From: Spongospora subterranea f. sp. subterranea
Taxonomy: Eukaryota; Endomyxa: Phytomyxea; Phytomyxea; Plasmodiophorida
Reading direction: 5' to 3'
Assembly (NCBI GenBank): GCA_049724395.1
Contig: JAUGWO010000195.1
Coordinates: 1 to 64,000, forward strand
Length of the DNA: 64,000 nucleotides
The position numbers and the translations under genes were made by a program. The notes beneath the pieces are model-generated. The model made no database searches, was not told where the DNA came from, and was given only the letters and a program-made list of their open reading frames with translations. Position 1 is the first letter of the stretch. Every line of letters begins with the position of its first letter. Shown piece by piece: positions 18,697-30,930 of the stretch.

Positions 18697-21626
18697 ATGC
18701 GGGTATGCACGCAAAGCGAGATCTTGTCGGCCATTGTCGTGAACGGGAAACGCCCCAATCCGGAGAACGTGCCCCCTTCGGAGTCTGAACCAAAAAAGCC
18801 TTGCACCAGCAACGCCCATACCGATGCCGAATCCGAAAAGGTGGTTTGAAGGCGGTTCTTGCTTTCCTTTTCTATCATTTTACCTAGTCTTTTCTTTTCT
18901 CGAGTATTTGTCGTTGAATATCTCATGGTGGTCATGGTGTTTCTGTTTTTTTGTTTGAAAAGTATCGCTTGTTGGTTTCAATCTTCCTTGTTTTTTTTGC
19001 ATTAACGTGTTCTGTCATTAGCGCTGTTATTTAAATGTTGTTTAACTGACTTCAATTCATATGTGATATGACAAATTGTTTTTCGCTGTGTGCTTGTCCT
19101 GACAAATCTTGTAGTTCCATAGCGACGCTATCGCGAGTTTTTCTGCCCGGTTAAACACCATATGCTCTATGCCTCCAAGGTCTTCTTTCCTAGACCTGCG
19201 AGCAGCGCTTCTATCGCACGCTTCCGTCAGCTCAATGCTCGAGCGCTTATCAACCGCAAGGCAGTCTCATGACGCATCGACTATCATTGGCTTGGCTCCA
19301 TCTACTGACTTCTATTCGCTGTTTGCTTGTTATATCGAGGGGTCCAATCAGACTTTGCATCAATTACAGGTCTGCTCTCCTCTTTTGAAACTGTTGCGCT
19401 GTTGCACTTACTAGTTATTTAAGTTTCTAAACTTTCTTTCTAAACAGTTGAATTCATTTTAGCAGCTGGATTATTTTGCCTTTATGATATTCATCGTCTT
19501 TACTCAAACGATATTTTTTCGCTTTGCTGGCATCCCTTTGTTCGGTCTCCCGGTTTTTGTTTGTTTCAGTTTTGTGCGACTCCTCAAGGTCGTAGGCCAA
19601 AATTATTACCTTGTTTACTTGGTGATTGTTTTGAATAGTCGGGTGTGAGCGAAAACGTTGGCACTGTATGGACTGCTGAATCTATTCGGGATTGTATTAT
19701 CAAATTGGCCGATCGTCGATCGTATGGAGTCAAGGCAAACCGTAAAGAAGTGCTTGATGTGAGCGATAATGACGACGTAAAATTCCGCTGGCGCTGGGAA
19801 GTAATTCAAAAAAAGGATTTGATCCCGAGTAATATCGTTGAATTGTACATCGATTTTTTTAAACATTGCTCTTCACGTTATGAGGACGGTTATCGTCTTT
19901 ACAGAATCGATTTAGATTGTTTGAATGTTTTGCACACAATAAGTTAACTGGTAGACGTATTTTTAACAGGAACACATATTTGCTCCGTTAGGTGACCTAT
20001 CAAAATGGGTAATGCGTGAACGAAGCATCGAATCCATTATCAAGAAACTGGTGCAGGCGTGTCATGATGCTGTTCGAACTGCTCAAACACGCCGCGCTGA
20101 TTCCCGCGCCAAAATTTTGCGACTTTTAGACGACGTTGCTCGCCTCGATACAGAGTTGCAGCAGAAAATTGTCAGCAATGAGAGTGCGCGTGAACAGGAA
20201 CTCGCTTTCAAACGTCCTGAAAAGCTGCAAAAAACTCCCAGCCGGCCCACGAAATCATATTTTCCTGATAAGGTTATTTCTGAATCATGACTCACTTTTC
20301 GGAGTGCTCGTTTTCACTTAGTGATCATTCTTAATTAAATGTTATGTTGTATGTAATTACCAATAGTTTTTCCCATGTTAAGTCCTACTCGACAATGCTA
20401 TGCCTCGGAATGTCTTTTCATCATTGTAAATTTCTACTCGGTTGTGCTCTCCGTTTTCATGTCGCCGTTTACATTCAATTTTTAGATGACCAAAGAAGCC
20501 CTTTTCATGGCAAATTTTTTGGCCAAGACATCACCTTGCAAGCCCAGTAAAACCTCAGGTAAAGTGTTTCACGTATTTTGTTCGCTTCAGCTTCTATCAA
20601 GATCTAAGGTGGTCTAATATTTTTCTCAAATTGGCTTGAGCCATGTTTTGGAAAGGCAGATTTCAGTCAATTGAGACCTTTGGTATTTCTTGCTTATCCC
20701 TGGTTTTCAGTGTCTCCAGTACGCAGTCGGATATCACGCTTTATGCCGTTTTATGTCCCTGGGAATACTATATTGGCGCCGCTATTGCGACGTCCTGTCG
20801 TTGACAACATCGAATCGCGTTTTTTTTCAAATGAATCATGTGAATTATCCTCGATGCTTCCTAGACGGGCCCGCAAACCTCGTGTCAATAGGGTCAAGCT
20901 TCTACAGTTCCCACACCGAGGTTACTCACTTCTTACATGAATCATTCTATCATTTGGACCGTTTGAATCAAAAGCGCGTTTTTTTGTTAGGTTCGTCCGC
21001 CTTTCTTTGCCCCTTTTCTTCGCAAGAGCTCCGTTGTTTCCGCCTGTTGTCCTTTCAAGCAAGATCCCAGTTTAGACTATACAGGTTAGCGAAGCAGTTT
21101 TTTTTTCTTACTTATGGGTCACGGGTCTCGTTGTCTCATGTCATGTCTCACCAGGTGTATATTCTACATTGTTTTCTTTCTCATTGATCGCCTTCGCTTC
21201 AATTTTGCTTCAACGCCCCTTTTTCCCACTAATTGCTCATTGATCACCTGTGTCTTTCTTTTTTTCCAATAGTTTTCAGCTATAGAAATGTAAATGCCGT
21301 GTTGCAGTGGACAGCGATGACGAATGGGATCTGGATGAAGATGGGGATACTGTCGACGAGGGCGACGATGATCTCAGCGAAGACGATGAAGGAGACGAAT
21401 CGGGTTTGTTCTTTTTTTTGCCAACGGATTTGAATCGTAAATGCTCCTTTAGGCATTCGACGAAGAGATGGTCTTGTTGAAGACGGCTGGCTTGACCCGG
21501 AAGAACTAGATATTGCCGCCGATTCAGCGCTTCCAGAACGGTATATGTTTCGATGAAACCATTTTCTGATTGACAAATTGATATCGATTGTTCTTCCAGT
21601 TTTGTAGCTTCAACGGGTCAAAGTAA
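18697..21626 (+). CDS. CHAF1A: Chromatin assembly factor 1 large subunit (p150 / Cac1 / FAS1-like)
   Basis: CAF-1 loads H3-H4 onto newly replicated DNA, guided by PCNA. Exons supported by phase: 18697-18840, 19115-19369, 19639-19926, 19970-20272, 20486-20558, 20711-20920, 20991-21084, 21308-21403, 21453-21540 and a last short one to 21626. The family signature is in exons 6-9: FMPFYVPGNTILAP, then VKLLQF, then RPPFFAPFLRKSSVVSA with PFKQDPSLDYT, directly joined to VDSDDEWDLDEDGDT and an acidic run. These match the conserved RPAYxGTW / DYEVDSDDEWE region of p150. Exon 5 (MANFLAKTS) resembles the short segment before it. The N-terminal half is not conserved enough to recognise. One junction (20920/20991) is off by one base under GT-AG rules, so that splice or the base calls there need care. 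The last exon has two possible acceptors. Confidence 0.8.
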
Positions 21627-22309
21627 TTGCCCCGTTACTTGTTTTATATTATCTTTTATTTACAATTTAGCTCGTTGTCATGATCATCAAATCTTTCGCA
21701 AAATTTGTTGACCCATTTCCGGCAGGTCTCCGTTACATGTAATTGGTCCCAGTTGGGCATGGGAATTGTCTGCTCCGGATTGTAGGCTGTCCAATGAAGA
21801 TAAACAGATCTTGGTTCAGTGCTCCAGGATCGTGTGTCACGGTAATGTCCTACTTTGACAACATTTGGTGCCAATCATCTCTTTTCCACCTCACTCCCTT
21901 AATTGCCTATGTTCGGTCATTCGAAATCTCATAATTTTCAACGTGGATATCAAACTGTTGAGTTCCTTTGTTCAATTTTGCGGAATGCTTTAACGTGATT
22001 TTTTATGCTTTTGGTTTTTATGCACAGTTTCGGTAGTTTCTGTATTTTCATTGTTAATTAACTGTCATCAAGTCCTTGTTGCTGTTAATTAATCGTAGTA
22101 ATCTCGATTTTATATCCAACATTTCGTCGCATCGGCATCATGTTTCTGGTATCATTGGTTACTCATCTCAGATTGTCTCGCTCGGAATAAATTGATGGTG
22201 CTATGTATAGAAGCATTGGAAGCAATCACGGCGCCAGTTGTATTGTCAAAGCCTAGATCAGTTCCCGTATCAAAAACAACGCCCTCCATCACATCATTTT
22301 TCCCTAAGA
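21627..22309. other. Intergenic, nothing recognised
   Basis: 3' flank of the CAF-1 gene; T-rich. A 72-codon minus-strand frame at 21656-21874 has no recognisable family. Confidence 0.35.
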
Positions 22310-22930
22310 CGCCAGTCAAAAATAAAACTTGATTCTCCGGTTTGTGAATGCGATTCCACCCAGATATCTCAAATTTGGCGTTTGTTTTGCAGTCCGAATG
22401 TGCACATACTGACCTTCAGACGATATTACACATGAAATAGGATGTAAGCATTTTGAATGAGTGCACACGCCAATCCTGAAGGGACACATCCCCATGGAAA
22501 TATCAAAACGGCGAGTGACCCCCACGGAAGCTGATGTCGAAAATGTGGTGCTCGAGTACCAGCGAGACTTGAACCAAGATGTAATGCACCAGGAGTAACG
22601 GCCTTTCATCACCGCATACATCAACAATTCTCATGAACCTGTCACACTGAATCAGTCTGAACGCGCTTACAGGTGGCAGGGCATTTAAGATGCTACTTGC
22701 TACTCGAATACCCGACAGAAATCATTGTCGGAATACCAGAAATGACGGTTAAATGGCTCACTTTTCCAACGTAGCGTATTTAGTTCAATACTCAAACGTA
22801 TAAAAAATTGGTGAAAGATGTTCTTGCTATTTGAGTTTTAGGACTACCAGTAGCAATCCAGATGAGCGTTTGAATCACATCCGCCTATTAGACTCAATAT
22901 TTGCAAGTGCTTGAACCCTTATCTGTTCTC
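22310..22930. repeat. Unknown dispersed repeat, copy A
   Basis: Related to 24265-24800 in the same orientation. Shared landmarks in order: aaaacttgatt...gtga(a/g)tgcgattcc, cacatgaaat, a cacggaagct block followed by gtcgaaaatgtgg/gtcgagaatgtgg, cctttcat...cgca, cagggcat, cgaatacccgacagaa/cgaatacccaacagag, and gatgagcgtt. Divergence is high, so the duplication is old. Frame fragments (CECDS, PTEADVENV / VTEAKVENV) hint at a lost coding region. Confidence 0.6.
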
Positions 22931-23315
22931 GAGCGTTCAGGTTGCATGTGATTCTGTCTTCTCCAACTTCATACAATTCCTCGACTTATTAGCCTTTCAA
23001 TTTGTAAACCGTTGTTGATTTGACGAGGTTCTAAGGTGCCGTTTCTTTGCATATATCCATATTGAGACATTTAGGCGATATTGTTTGAACAAACCTATTG
23101 TTGCGGGCGTCCTCTGTTTTTCAGGTCCTGACTGGTGACGAAGATTGGTAGCGAAACAACCTGGTCGACAGTGGTTACGGAAACAGGTAATTCTGGGTCC
23201 GAACCACAAAAAATGGCGACAACCACTTAGGCATCAGTCATTCTGAGTGGTCCACAATACTAAACAATTACAAAGTCCGATCGCTGACGATGCTGTGGCT
23301 CGATCTATTGATAAT

Positions 23316-23693
23316 ATGGAACAGAATATCAAGCGAGGGTTGGCCGAGTTGAGGGAGAAGAAGGCACACGAGACTTCAAGAGCGGCGATTTCCAGGATCC
23401 AAACTTGTAGAATATATCGCAATCTCAGCCGAAGACAAAGCGGGTGCGTGAAAAACTGGCGGACGAGAAGAAAGCGTGCTGTTCCTAGCAATGCGAGGGC
23501 CCGCACAGGCCATCTGGCCTCAAAACCAGATGGATCGTTTGTTCCAAACTGTGTTTTTCTTGCGACCTTGAAAAGGTTCGGAGAAGGTTATCATCGTAAA
23601 ACTAAGGAGACGGAACCTCCTTCCAATCTTTCATTGAATACAAGTAGTGAACTTGACAAAGAATCTGTTCAGACTCATAGAAAGTTTATTTGA
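23316..23693 (+). other. Possible coding fragment between the two repeats
   Basis: An open frame of about 125 codons from the first ATG has a charged, helical start (MEQNIKRGLAELREKKAHET) and no recognised family. The rest is basic and low in hydrophobic residues. It could be an exon or part of the decayed repeat. Weak support. Confidence 0.2.
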
Positions 23694-24264
23694 AGTAGAG
23701 CTAGAACGGTTGCTGTGATGTTAACTGTCTGAAAACTGACGAAAACCATGCGGGATCTGAATTTTATTCCAAGCCAGGAACCAGACATTCATGAAATAAG
23801 CTCGGTGTCGCAGAATTTTCATGTGGAATCATAGCTATGAGATCTCTTCCAAACTGGCTGTCTAGATTCAAGAGTTAACAGGAAATCTCCAAAGTGATCA
23901 ACTTTCTAACCGAACCTGTCGTGGGGAAAAGGATTCAAACGAATCTGGCGTTGATACGTGCACTTCCGAAATGTTTTCGATTATATGGTCCTGAAGCTCG
24001 AAAACAAAAGCACTTAACAGAATCGTGAACACGAAACGGATCCCGCCAAATTTTTTGAAAGGCTGTATGAGAGGTTCGATTTCGGAATCAACCAATACGA
24101 AGTTCCGTCGATTTTCTCGAGGAACGTGGCGTCGTTTTCTTTGCTTGGATAAATGTACACTTGCGCTCAAAGCATTCGGTAGCGCCTCAGCTATTTACCA
24201 TGCTCTAATTTCAAATGCTGTTTCGTGATGTTGATTAACCTCAAGTTCGATTATGCGCCTTGGG

Positions 24265-24800
24265 GCAGCTAAAACTTGATTGTCCTCTTTGTGAGTGCGA
24301 TTCCTCCCAACATTTCAGAAGTTGGCACTTTTTTGAATCTACTGATTTGAAGACAATAATACACATGAAATTAGACGTATGGAGTTCGAAGGGTCGCAGA
24401 CGCCAGCTTGAAGGGATAAATCATCACCATGGACCATTAAAACGCAGCGTGACTGTCACGGAAGCTAAAGTCGAGAATGTGGCGCTCGTAGCAGCGGAAT
24501 TTTATGCAAAATATAGTATTTAACCAGGCTTCAATTCATCACAGAACTCCTTTCATGGCCGCATGCATCAATGGTTTTTTAAAAAAATGACGGGTGTATC
24601 GTGATTCTGAACGTGCCAGGGCATATAATTGCCATTCGAATACCCAACAGAGGCCATTGTGTTGGAAAAATTACTGTTAAATTATTAGTCAGATTGTTCT
24701 TGGGTATTTTGAGGTCAAAACGACCAGTAACAATGATGAGCGTTTTCCACTTCACCCGCCTAAACTGATTTAAGATTGACGAGTGCTTGAGTCGTTATAT
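24265..24800. repeat. Unknown dispersed repeat, copy B
   Basis: Diverged partner of 22310-22930, same orientation, about 1.95 kb downstream. It retains the longer open frame of the two (24260-24523, LDCPLCECDS at its start, later VTVTEAKVENVALV). No terminal repeats or target duplications are recognised at either copy. Confidence 0.6.
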
Positions 24801-25017
24801 GCCCAGCTTGCCGACCGCTGTTATACTGTATTTCCGATTTCAGATCTGAACTTCAAACTCATTTCTTTCTCATCTGAAGGTTGTTAAGCTGGCGAGCTTC
24901 AACTATTTAGACCTTCTGGCACTATTTTATGGTCAGGTAAATTGCTGGGGGTGTACGGCACAACAGTAAGACGTACATGAGCGACTGGACGACGGCCCAT
25001 CTCTTGCCCTTCAATAG

Positions 25018-25934
25018 ATGACCGATCATCCGACACTCCGCGACACCGACGACGAGCTCTCAGCTTCGATTGCCGAAATTTTACGAAATAATCGTGCACT
25101 CTCCCGTCTATGTGTCCCATTTTCCCCTTCTCAAAGCACTGACCTTGATTTGTGGAGATCGCGAAAACGCCCTCACGATAATAGGTCCTTTTTTTTAACT
25201 CAATTTGTCCTTTTATTCTTCAACGTACTGTACCCTCATTTTTTCCACCTTTTCAATCCAGAACGATTTATTTCTTGAATAAATTTTATGATGCTAGGTT
25301 TGGCGTTATCTCAAATTATCACCTCTGCTAATCGCTCATACGCAGCAACCCAACGCTGGACGTGATGTTGGGTTTGACGTGTCCTGACATAGTCATATCG
25401 GCTAGTGTCACTCGACGTACTCCTCCCCAGATATCGGCTGTGAAAGCGGTGGTCGAGCGTCTGGAGCTGGATTTGAGCGAATACGCCTGCCGAATCTGCC
25501 TTGGTGACATGACACGTACTTCGTTGGCCATCGTTGTACCATGTTTCCATAGGTAGATCAGATTCACTCGTACAACAAACCTTATTATTTATCGTCTTCC
25601 CGTTATTTCTTTCATTAAGCTATCCATTACCGTCGTTGGTCCCATGATGTTCGCTTTTAGCGTGTTGATAATCAGCTTCATTTTTTTTCAGTCCTCACAT
25701 ATATTGTGTAAACATGTTTCTTCTTTTTATGATCAAACTCTTATATTCAAGGTAAACAGGTTTTGTTATTACTGTATTCGAGCTTGGCTGCGACGGTCGC
25801 AGCGATGTGCTTTGTGTCAGCAGCCTGCCGATGCATTGATCTATAGTATCCGATCGAATACGGCTTACAAGGCCCGGTACTTCTCTGGCGACATGGGACC
25901 CTTCTCTATCGATAGAGGGTCCAGATTCCCTTAG
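25018..25934 (+). CDS. TOPORS-like RING finger E3 ligase, small
   Basis: Three exons in consistent phase: 25018-25184, 25346-25552 and 25760-25934, giving about 182 aa. A C3HC4 RING is split by the second intron: CRICLGDM in exon 2, VPCFHR at the junction, then FCYYCIRAWLRRSQRCALC in exon 3. The continuation QQPADALIYSIRSNTAYKARYF matches the pattern after the RING in TOPORS (CPLCKQPFxSIxHSVR), which is why I compare it to that family. RING proteins of this type recruit E2 enzymes for ubiquitin or SUMO transfer, mainly in the nucleus. The protein is far shorter than animal TOPORS and ends soon after the RING. The N-terminal exon (TDHPTLRDTDDELSASIAEI) is acidic and unrecognised. Start choice is the first ATG of the exon and uncertain. 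Confidence 0.7.
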
Positions 25935-26690
25935 TCAAACGTAGCTCTCGAACATGTTAAAATCATCCAAAGTTTTTTCTTACTCGGTGATTCTGCCAAA
26001 ACTGATTTCCCATTTTGATACTCCTATAAATGTCTCGAGCAGCGATTGATCATCTGACATCGATACCGATCATGGAAAAACCTCTATAGCAAGCTAAATT
26101 CGGGGGTGCTGGAGCTGGGCGGGCGGTTCTGTATCACAGAGAAACAACTGTTGTTCTGATCAACAGGTTCAACAATCCTTCTGGCTGTGCGACCTGTGCG
26201 GTGTGCCTTCTAAGTTGGGTCGTTAGTTCTTGCCACGCGCGGCAAGAATAGGACTTCGCCAGTGGTGTCTTCTCTCCCCGCGAGGAGAAATTATTCCGGT
26301 CCCTCCACTCAAAAGGGAGAGTGTTTCTATACGCGCGCGGAGTTCTTGTTCATACTACGTATTCCCCTCACAGTCGTGGCGCAACCCTGCGCTTTGATGA
26401 AGAAGACGGTAGAGTTTTGACGCAAATCGGACCCGACCTCTCTCACCAGTGTCATCAAACTAATACACCATCCCCAAACGGTCTAGCGAAACTCAAATGT
26501 TGATACCTAAAATGGAGTCAATATGTCGACGATCGATGGAGGGCACAGAACCTTATGGTCAGCGAGTATGAATCCGAGCGTTTGAAAGCGCTGTGACAAG
26601 TCGGATCCACACACTTTCACCATGTTGCTAAAGTAGTACTGTCGAAAAGAGGCAGTAATACGTTGAAACACAGCACCTTACACAACGGAA
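25935..26690. other. Intergenic with two stem-loops near 26230-26290
   Basis: No gene recognised. Around 26227-26248 a perfect 8-bp stem (ttcttgcc / ggcaagaa) closes a 6-base loop. Shortly after, near 26270-26292, a second stem (tctcc / ggaga) closes a ccgcga-type loop. Confidence 0.35.
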
Positions 26691-28260
26691 AGTCATCTTG
26701 GCCAAAGGTATACTTTCTATTATACCTTCAGAATCAACGGAAAATGCAGTTGTAGTTGTAAAACTTCCCTGTAGGTTTATGTTGGCCGAGCGCCATTATC
26801 TCATCAAACAGGATACCGATGGTTCAAATCTACTTCCTCATAAACGAGAATGGAAGTTTGAAACTGCATCTTCCGACGTGCAAAATACTGATACAACATG
26901 AATAAAAAATCAATGGAAATCGTCCCACTCTTGCAAAAGCAATGTGCTGTTGCTCCAAAGTTGTTCATCTTGAAACTATCGGAACCATACCATTTCTGCT
27001 GTCCATGACTCAATAGACCAAAGATTTCGAATTTTCTGGTCAACTATGTCATGTTCAATGTCAGGCCAACGCAACTTTTTTGAAAATTGTTGTATTCATC
27101 ATAGTATCTTGTAGATAGTCTTCAACCCATTGTATGAGTCTCGTCATTGACAGACGCAGTGGTTTGAGCTCGAAAAAAACATGGATTAACATTTTGATAA
27201 CCAACAATCCAACGAGAATACGCACAAACTGGCGGTCCCGAAACTGTGAAGGTGAATAGCTTTATCAGGAACAGATCCATTGCCATTGCGTGAGGTGTAA
27301 ATTCAAAAACGAAACAAAAACTGACAATCATTCAGACAATTGGGATCGCAAACAGGAGTCGCTTCCATGCTCGTCGTATCGATCTTTCTTGAACGCCAAA
27401 TCATCTCGGCGAGTTCTTCCTTCACAACATCGAAAAGGAACGATTCGATCTGTAAAACCGTTTGAACCTGAGGCAGAAGCTGTGCTTTTTTTTAATGACA
27501 AACAGGCCCAAACTCAAAAATGAAAAAGAGACACCAGCAGCTGTCTCAATAGCCGAAGCTCCATCAGTCATACACCGAAGCTCCAGTAAAATTCTGATAA
27601 AAGTCTGATAGGCCTGTATCACGCTCCTAGAATTTTCAGATGGAGCAAACCCGATACCACCTATGACCGTTTTGCCCAAACAGTCAATATTTGAGAAAAC
27701 CAACAAAATCAGTGAATATACACTGATGTTGAAGGTACCATCCAGAAGAGTGAAATCCGAATAAGACCGACAATATTTCTCCATTGCTGTAGTTTGAACA
27801 ATGGCACCGTTGATGCGCAATCTTCGAACTCCAGCTGGAAAATTCCTCCTGAATTTGAGATATCTGTCCCGAAGGCGAAAAAATCTTTCATGCCGTCTGA
27901 ATCGGAGCCAAAATTAACTATCTTGTTCTTCTTGATAATACGCTGAATTAAATGGCTGCTGTAGTGCCTCTCGGGAAATTGTGTTGCAAGGATGCGACGC
28001 AACAATGGCGCGTTTGCATGACAGCCACAGGTAACCATGAGGAGGTCTTTCTCCGATGGCCACAAATCTCTCTCGAAACGTACAAAAACGTCTGAAGATG
28101 GCATTGGGTTCGATCATCTTGCTTTGCATAGCTAACGACCTCATCGCGTAGTTCAGGATCAATTCAATCAAAAAATCGGGCAAAGGCTTAGCGAACAGGC
28201 GTTGTGTCAAAGTTCAGCCAACAATGAGTGGATTGAAGCCGAACCTGATTTATCGAGTAT
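26690..28260 (-). mobile_element. Mutator-like (MULE) transposase remnant
   Basis: On the minus strand, about 28100-27710 reads LLRRILATQFPERHYSSHLIQRII and later SGGIFQLEFED. About 27790-27500 reads YSDFTLLDGTFNISVYSLIL, the first catalytic-Asp block of MULE/ZSWIM-type DDE transposases, followed by GKTVIGGIGF and LRCMTDGASAIETAA, the second Asp block. Further on (27300-26700) lie weaker pieces compatible with the C-terminal and SWIM parts. Frame changes and stops show a dead copy; I did not find its terminal repeats. Confidence 0.6.
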
Positions 28261-29629
28261 TCCACACCATATATTGTTTACTGGATTCGTGGGGATGACC
28301 GAATTGACGGAATGATGATCGAAGGCCCGGATCTCTCAAACTCCATTTTCAGGGCGGCTCTCCCCATGACCGCTCTCGAAAAAATACTATCTAGCAGATG
28401 CTGCGACCTGGATTCCTTGCCCTACGAGCTGGTTTGAGTAAATTGAAGGATCTGGCGTCTTTAGACGTGATCGACTACTGCTAAGGAGTAAGACATATAA
28501 TGTCGCTTCATGAGCACCACCAATCGTCCCGAACATGAATGCGATCACTGACCCCTGCCAAGCAAATGCTGACCCCTATTTGTCGTGCGACAAACAACGG
28601 AGGTCCGGACGCCAAAGCAGCACGAACATTCTAATCTTGACCAAGAGCCAATGAGTGTGCAGTGGTAAGTGTCGCTCTGGTTGTGTCGTTGTGCCCGCAT
28701 CCAACCACCTGATCCCTTACCGCTATCTCCCACAGACAGCCATTTGTGTCGCCAATAACAATATTGCATTGTCAACTTAATCCATCAGTTTACTAAGTGT
28801 TTCTCTGTTGAGGTTGAATTTGCTCAATTAAGGAGTTCTCGATTTTATCGTTGATCGCAAACATTGTATATCCTTCGAAATAATGAGACCAGTAAAGCCG
28901 GTACAGAATCATGTTGTTGTTCCACGTTCCTCTTTAGGGTGAGCTCGGCTAGATTACCCCCAATCCTCAACTGGTGGAATAGAAGCCAAATGATCTCTGA
29001 CAGTACATTGACAAAATTTTCAAATGTGAGGGGCCCGAAGGAATCAAACTGGAACAACATGGAGTAGTCGGTGCTTCAAAATTATTACTGATGTTATAGG
29101 AGAACAACACGTTCACTTCTGGTTCTTCTTGTTCAGCTGCTCAGCTTGGCTCAAATGACAAATGAAATTTTCAGTTTTTACTGGTTTTAAATCATTTTGC
29201 GTTTGAATGAGGTCTAATTGTTGGGTTTGCCAAAAATTGCTGCATTCTGGTTCATTGATTTTTCAAAGAGATACACCCCATCGAGAAACAATGTCGGCCC
29301 AAATTCCTGAAATGTGTTCGATGTTCGATGTGGAAATCGAAAGAGTCAAGTTGAAGATTGGCACCGTTCGAGCCGGTCTCCACAGGTACGGCTGGTTGGG
29401 TTGTTAGGAGATCGTGATTTAAACAGATAGACGAGGTTTCTGTGGTCAGTGAGAAGGAGGAATGGTTTACCGGAAAGAAAAGGTTTCAGGCGATGACACC
29501 CTTCCACGATCGGATACCCTTTTTTGTTAATGATTGCCCAGTTGAATTGGCTTTTTGGAATCTGCCACGTAAACAGGCAATTAGTTCATGCTTTTGCTGT
29601 GCATGAGGATTTCACACATCGTCTGGAGA
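28261..29629. other. Intergenic, nothing recognised
   Basis: Short frames only. A plus-strand frame of 66 codons at 29207-29407 (SAQIPEMCSMFDVEIERVK) and following phrases such as EKEEWFTGKKRFQAMTPFHD could be exon-like, but no family or consistent splice model was found. Confidence 0.3.
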
Positions 29630-30130
29630 AATCTTTGTCAAACTACTGACCAGAGGAGTTTGGAGGCGTCGGGGAAGAAACAGAGAACGTGTCCATTCTC
29701 GACATGGGCGACTGTGATAAGAAAGAACTATTGAGATTTGTGAAGGCAATTTCGTGTTTGAATTCCAACCTATACTACAGAGGTTGACCTTCTTCAAAGT
29801 GTTGCTTCTTAAACTGCCGACTGAGCACGATGCAGCGAGGATCACTTGTTGAAGTGGATCTACGAGCGAGGTATTGAGGAGCGGAGCCAATTCTGACCAC
29901 AGAAGAGGCTTTGCAATTCTGAACCGTTGGAGGACGAAGTCAGATTAATCAAAGTCGATTCGTAATCAAGGTCGTATGTGGCCAATAATTCACATCTGTC
30001 GGGAGTCAATTTGATACCGTGAGAGTGAAGTTGGTCGAGCATGTTCGGCCAACTTGTCCAAGCCAATCGCGATCTTGACTTGATAAATCCCTTTCGATCT
30101 AAATCAACAGCGCTTCAGGTTCTTAGCGTC
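29630..30130 (-). mobile_element. Possible Ty3/gypsy reverse-transcriptase scrap
   Basis: The minus-strand phrase LDQLHSHGIKLTPDRCELLA (about 30030-29970) looks like the segment following the catalytic block of Ty3/gypsy reverse transcriptases. The sequence downstream is too decayed to assign. A fossil with several breaks if correct. Confidence 0.3.
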
Positions 30131-30930
30131 AACCAAGGCCTGTGGAGCCTGCATACGTCTTCTCTGGCTGAAGGATTCCTCTGACTGCAGTCGGAGCGGT
30201 GGCTGAAGCGCCTGAATGTAGTAGGTGTTCTATCAAAGCAACTCTTGCTAGATTTCAGCGTCAAACTCATCCAGCGCGAAGCCCCGCGTAGACAGCGTAT
30301 ACTGGGTAATAAACAATTGAAAAAACCCCGACACGATTCAAACAAAAACGCAAAGTACCCAAAAATCCATGCCCTGAAACACGAAATAACAGTGATTGCC
30401 AACCTCCGGTTCTTGATTGGAACGATATTGACTTGGCAATGATGGATTTATGGACATATTTTCTGGGTTGTTTCCCGGTGTTGCCAGCGGGTACACGCAA
30501 TGCGGGCGTCAACATAATATTGCTGGAGATCATCTTCAACGAAATGAGGAAACATGACCGGACAAAAGTTCCAGAACCACCAATATTCACATAAGTAGTA
30601 GTACGAGGAAATAATTCACAGTTCTATAGGATTTTAGACAAACTTGTTCGATTTGAACAAACGATATTTGATGAGTGGACCCGTAGAACCGTAATTGGCA
30701 AAATGTGAGACATCACATTTGAACCTGGCAGCTGAACATAGGCTTTGTTTCCTGTTTAGTGGAGATTCGTTGATTTCAAGACTGTTTCCATGACGAGAGT
30801 TATCTTCACGATGGAAAAAGCAAGAGATTCAACATGTGATCTTGAAAGCCGCCTTGTCGGCCCCGAAATCTGTATTAGATTTCAACGATAAACCATGATC
30901 GACTATCCGAATAATCGTTCACGGCCGAAT

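Noticed and set aside
18340-18830. GC-richer block as a horizontally acquired bacterial segment
   Set aside because: Part of it (18697-18840) is an in-phase first exon of the CAF-1 gene, and the rest shows no bacterial gene.
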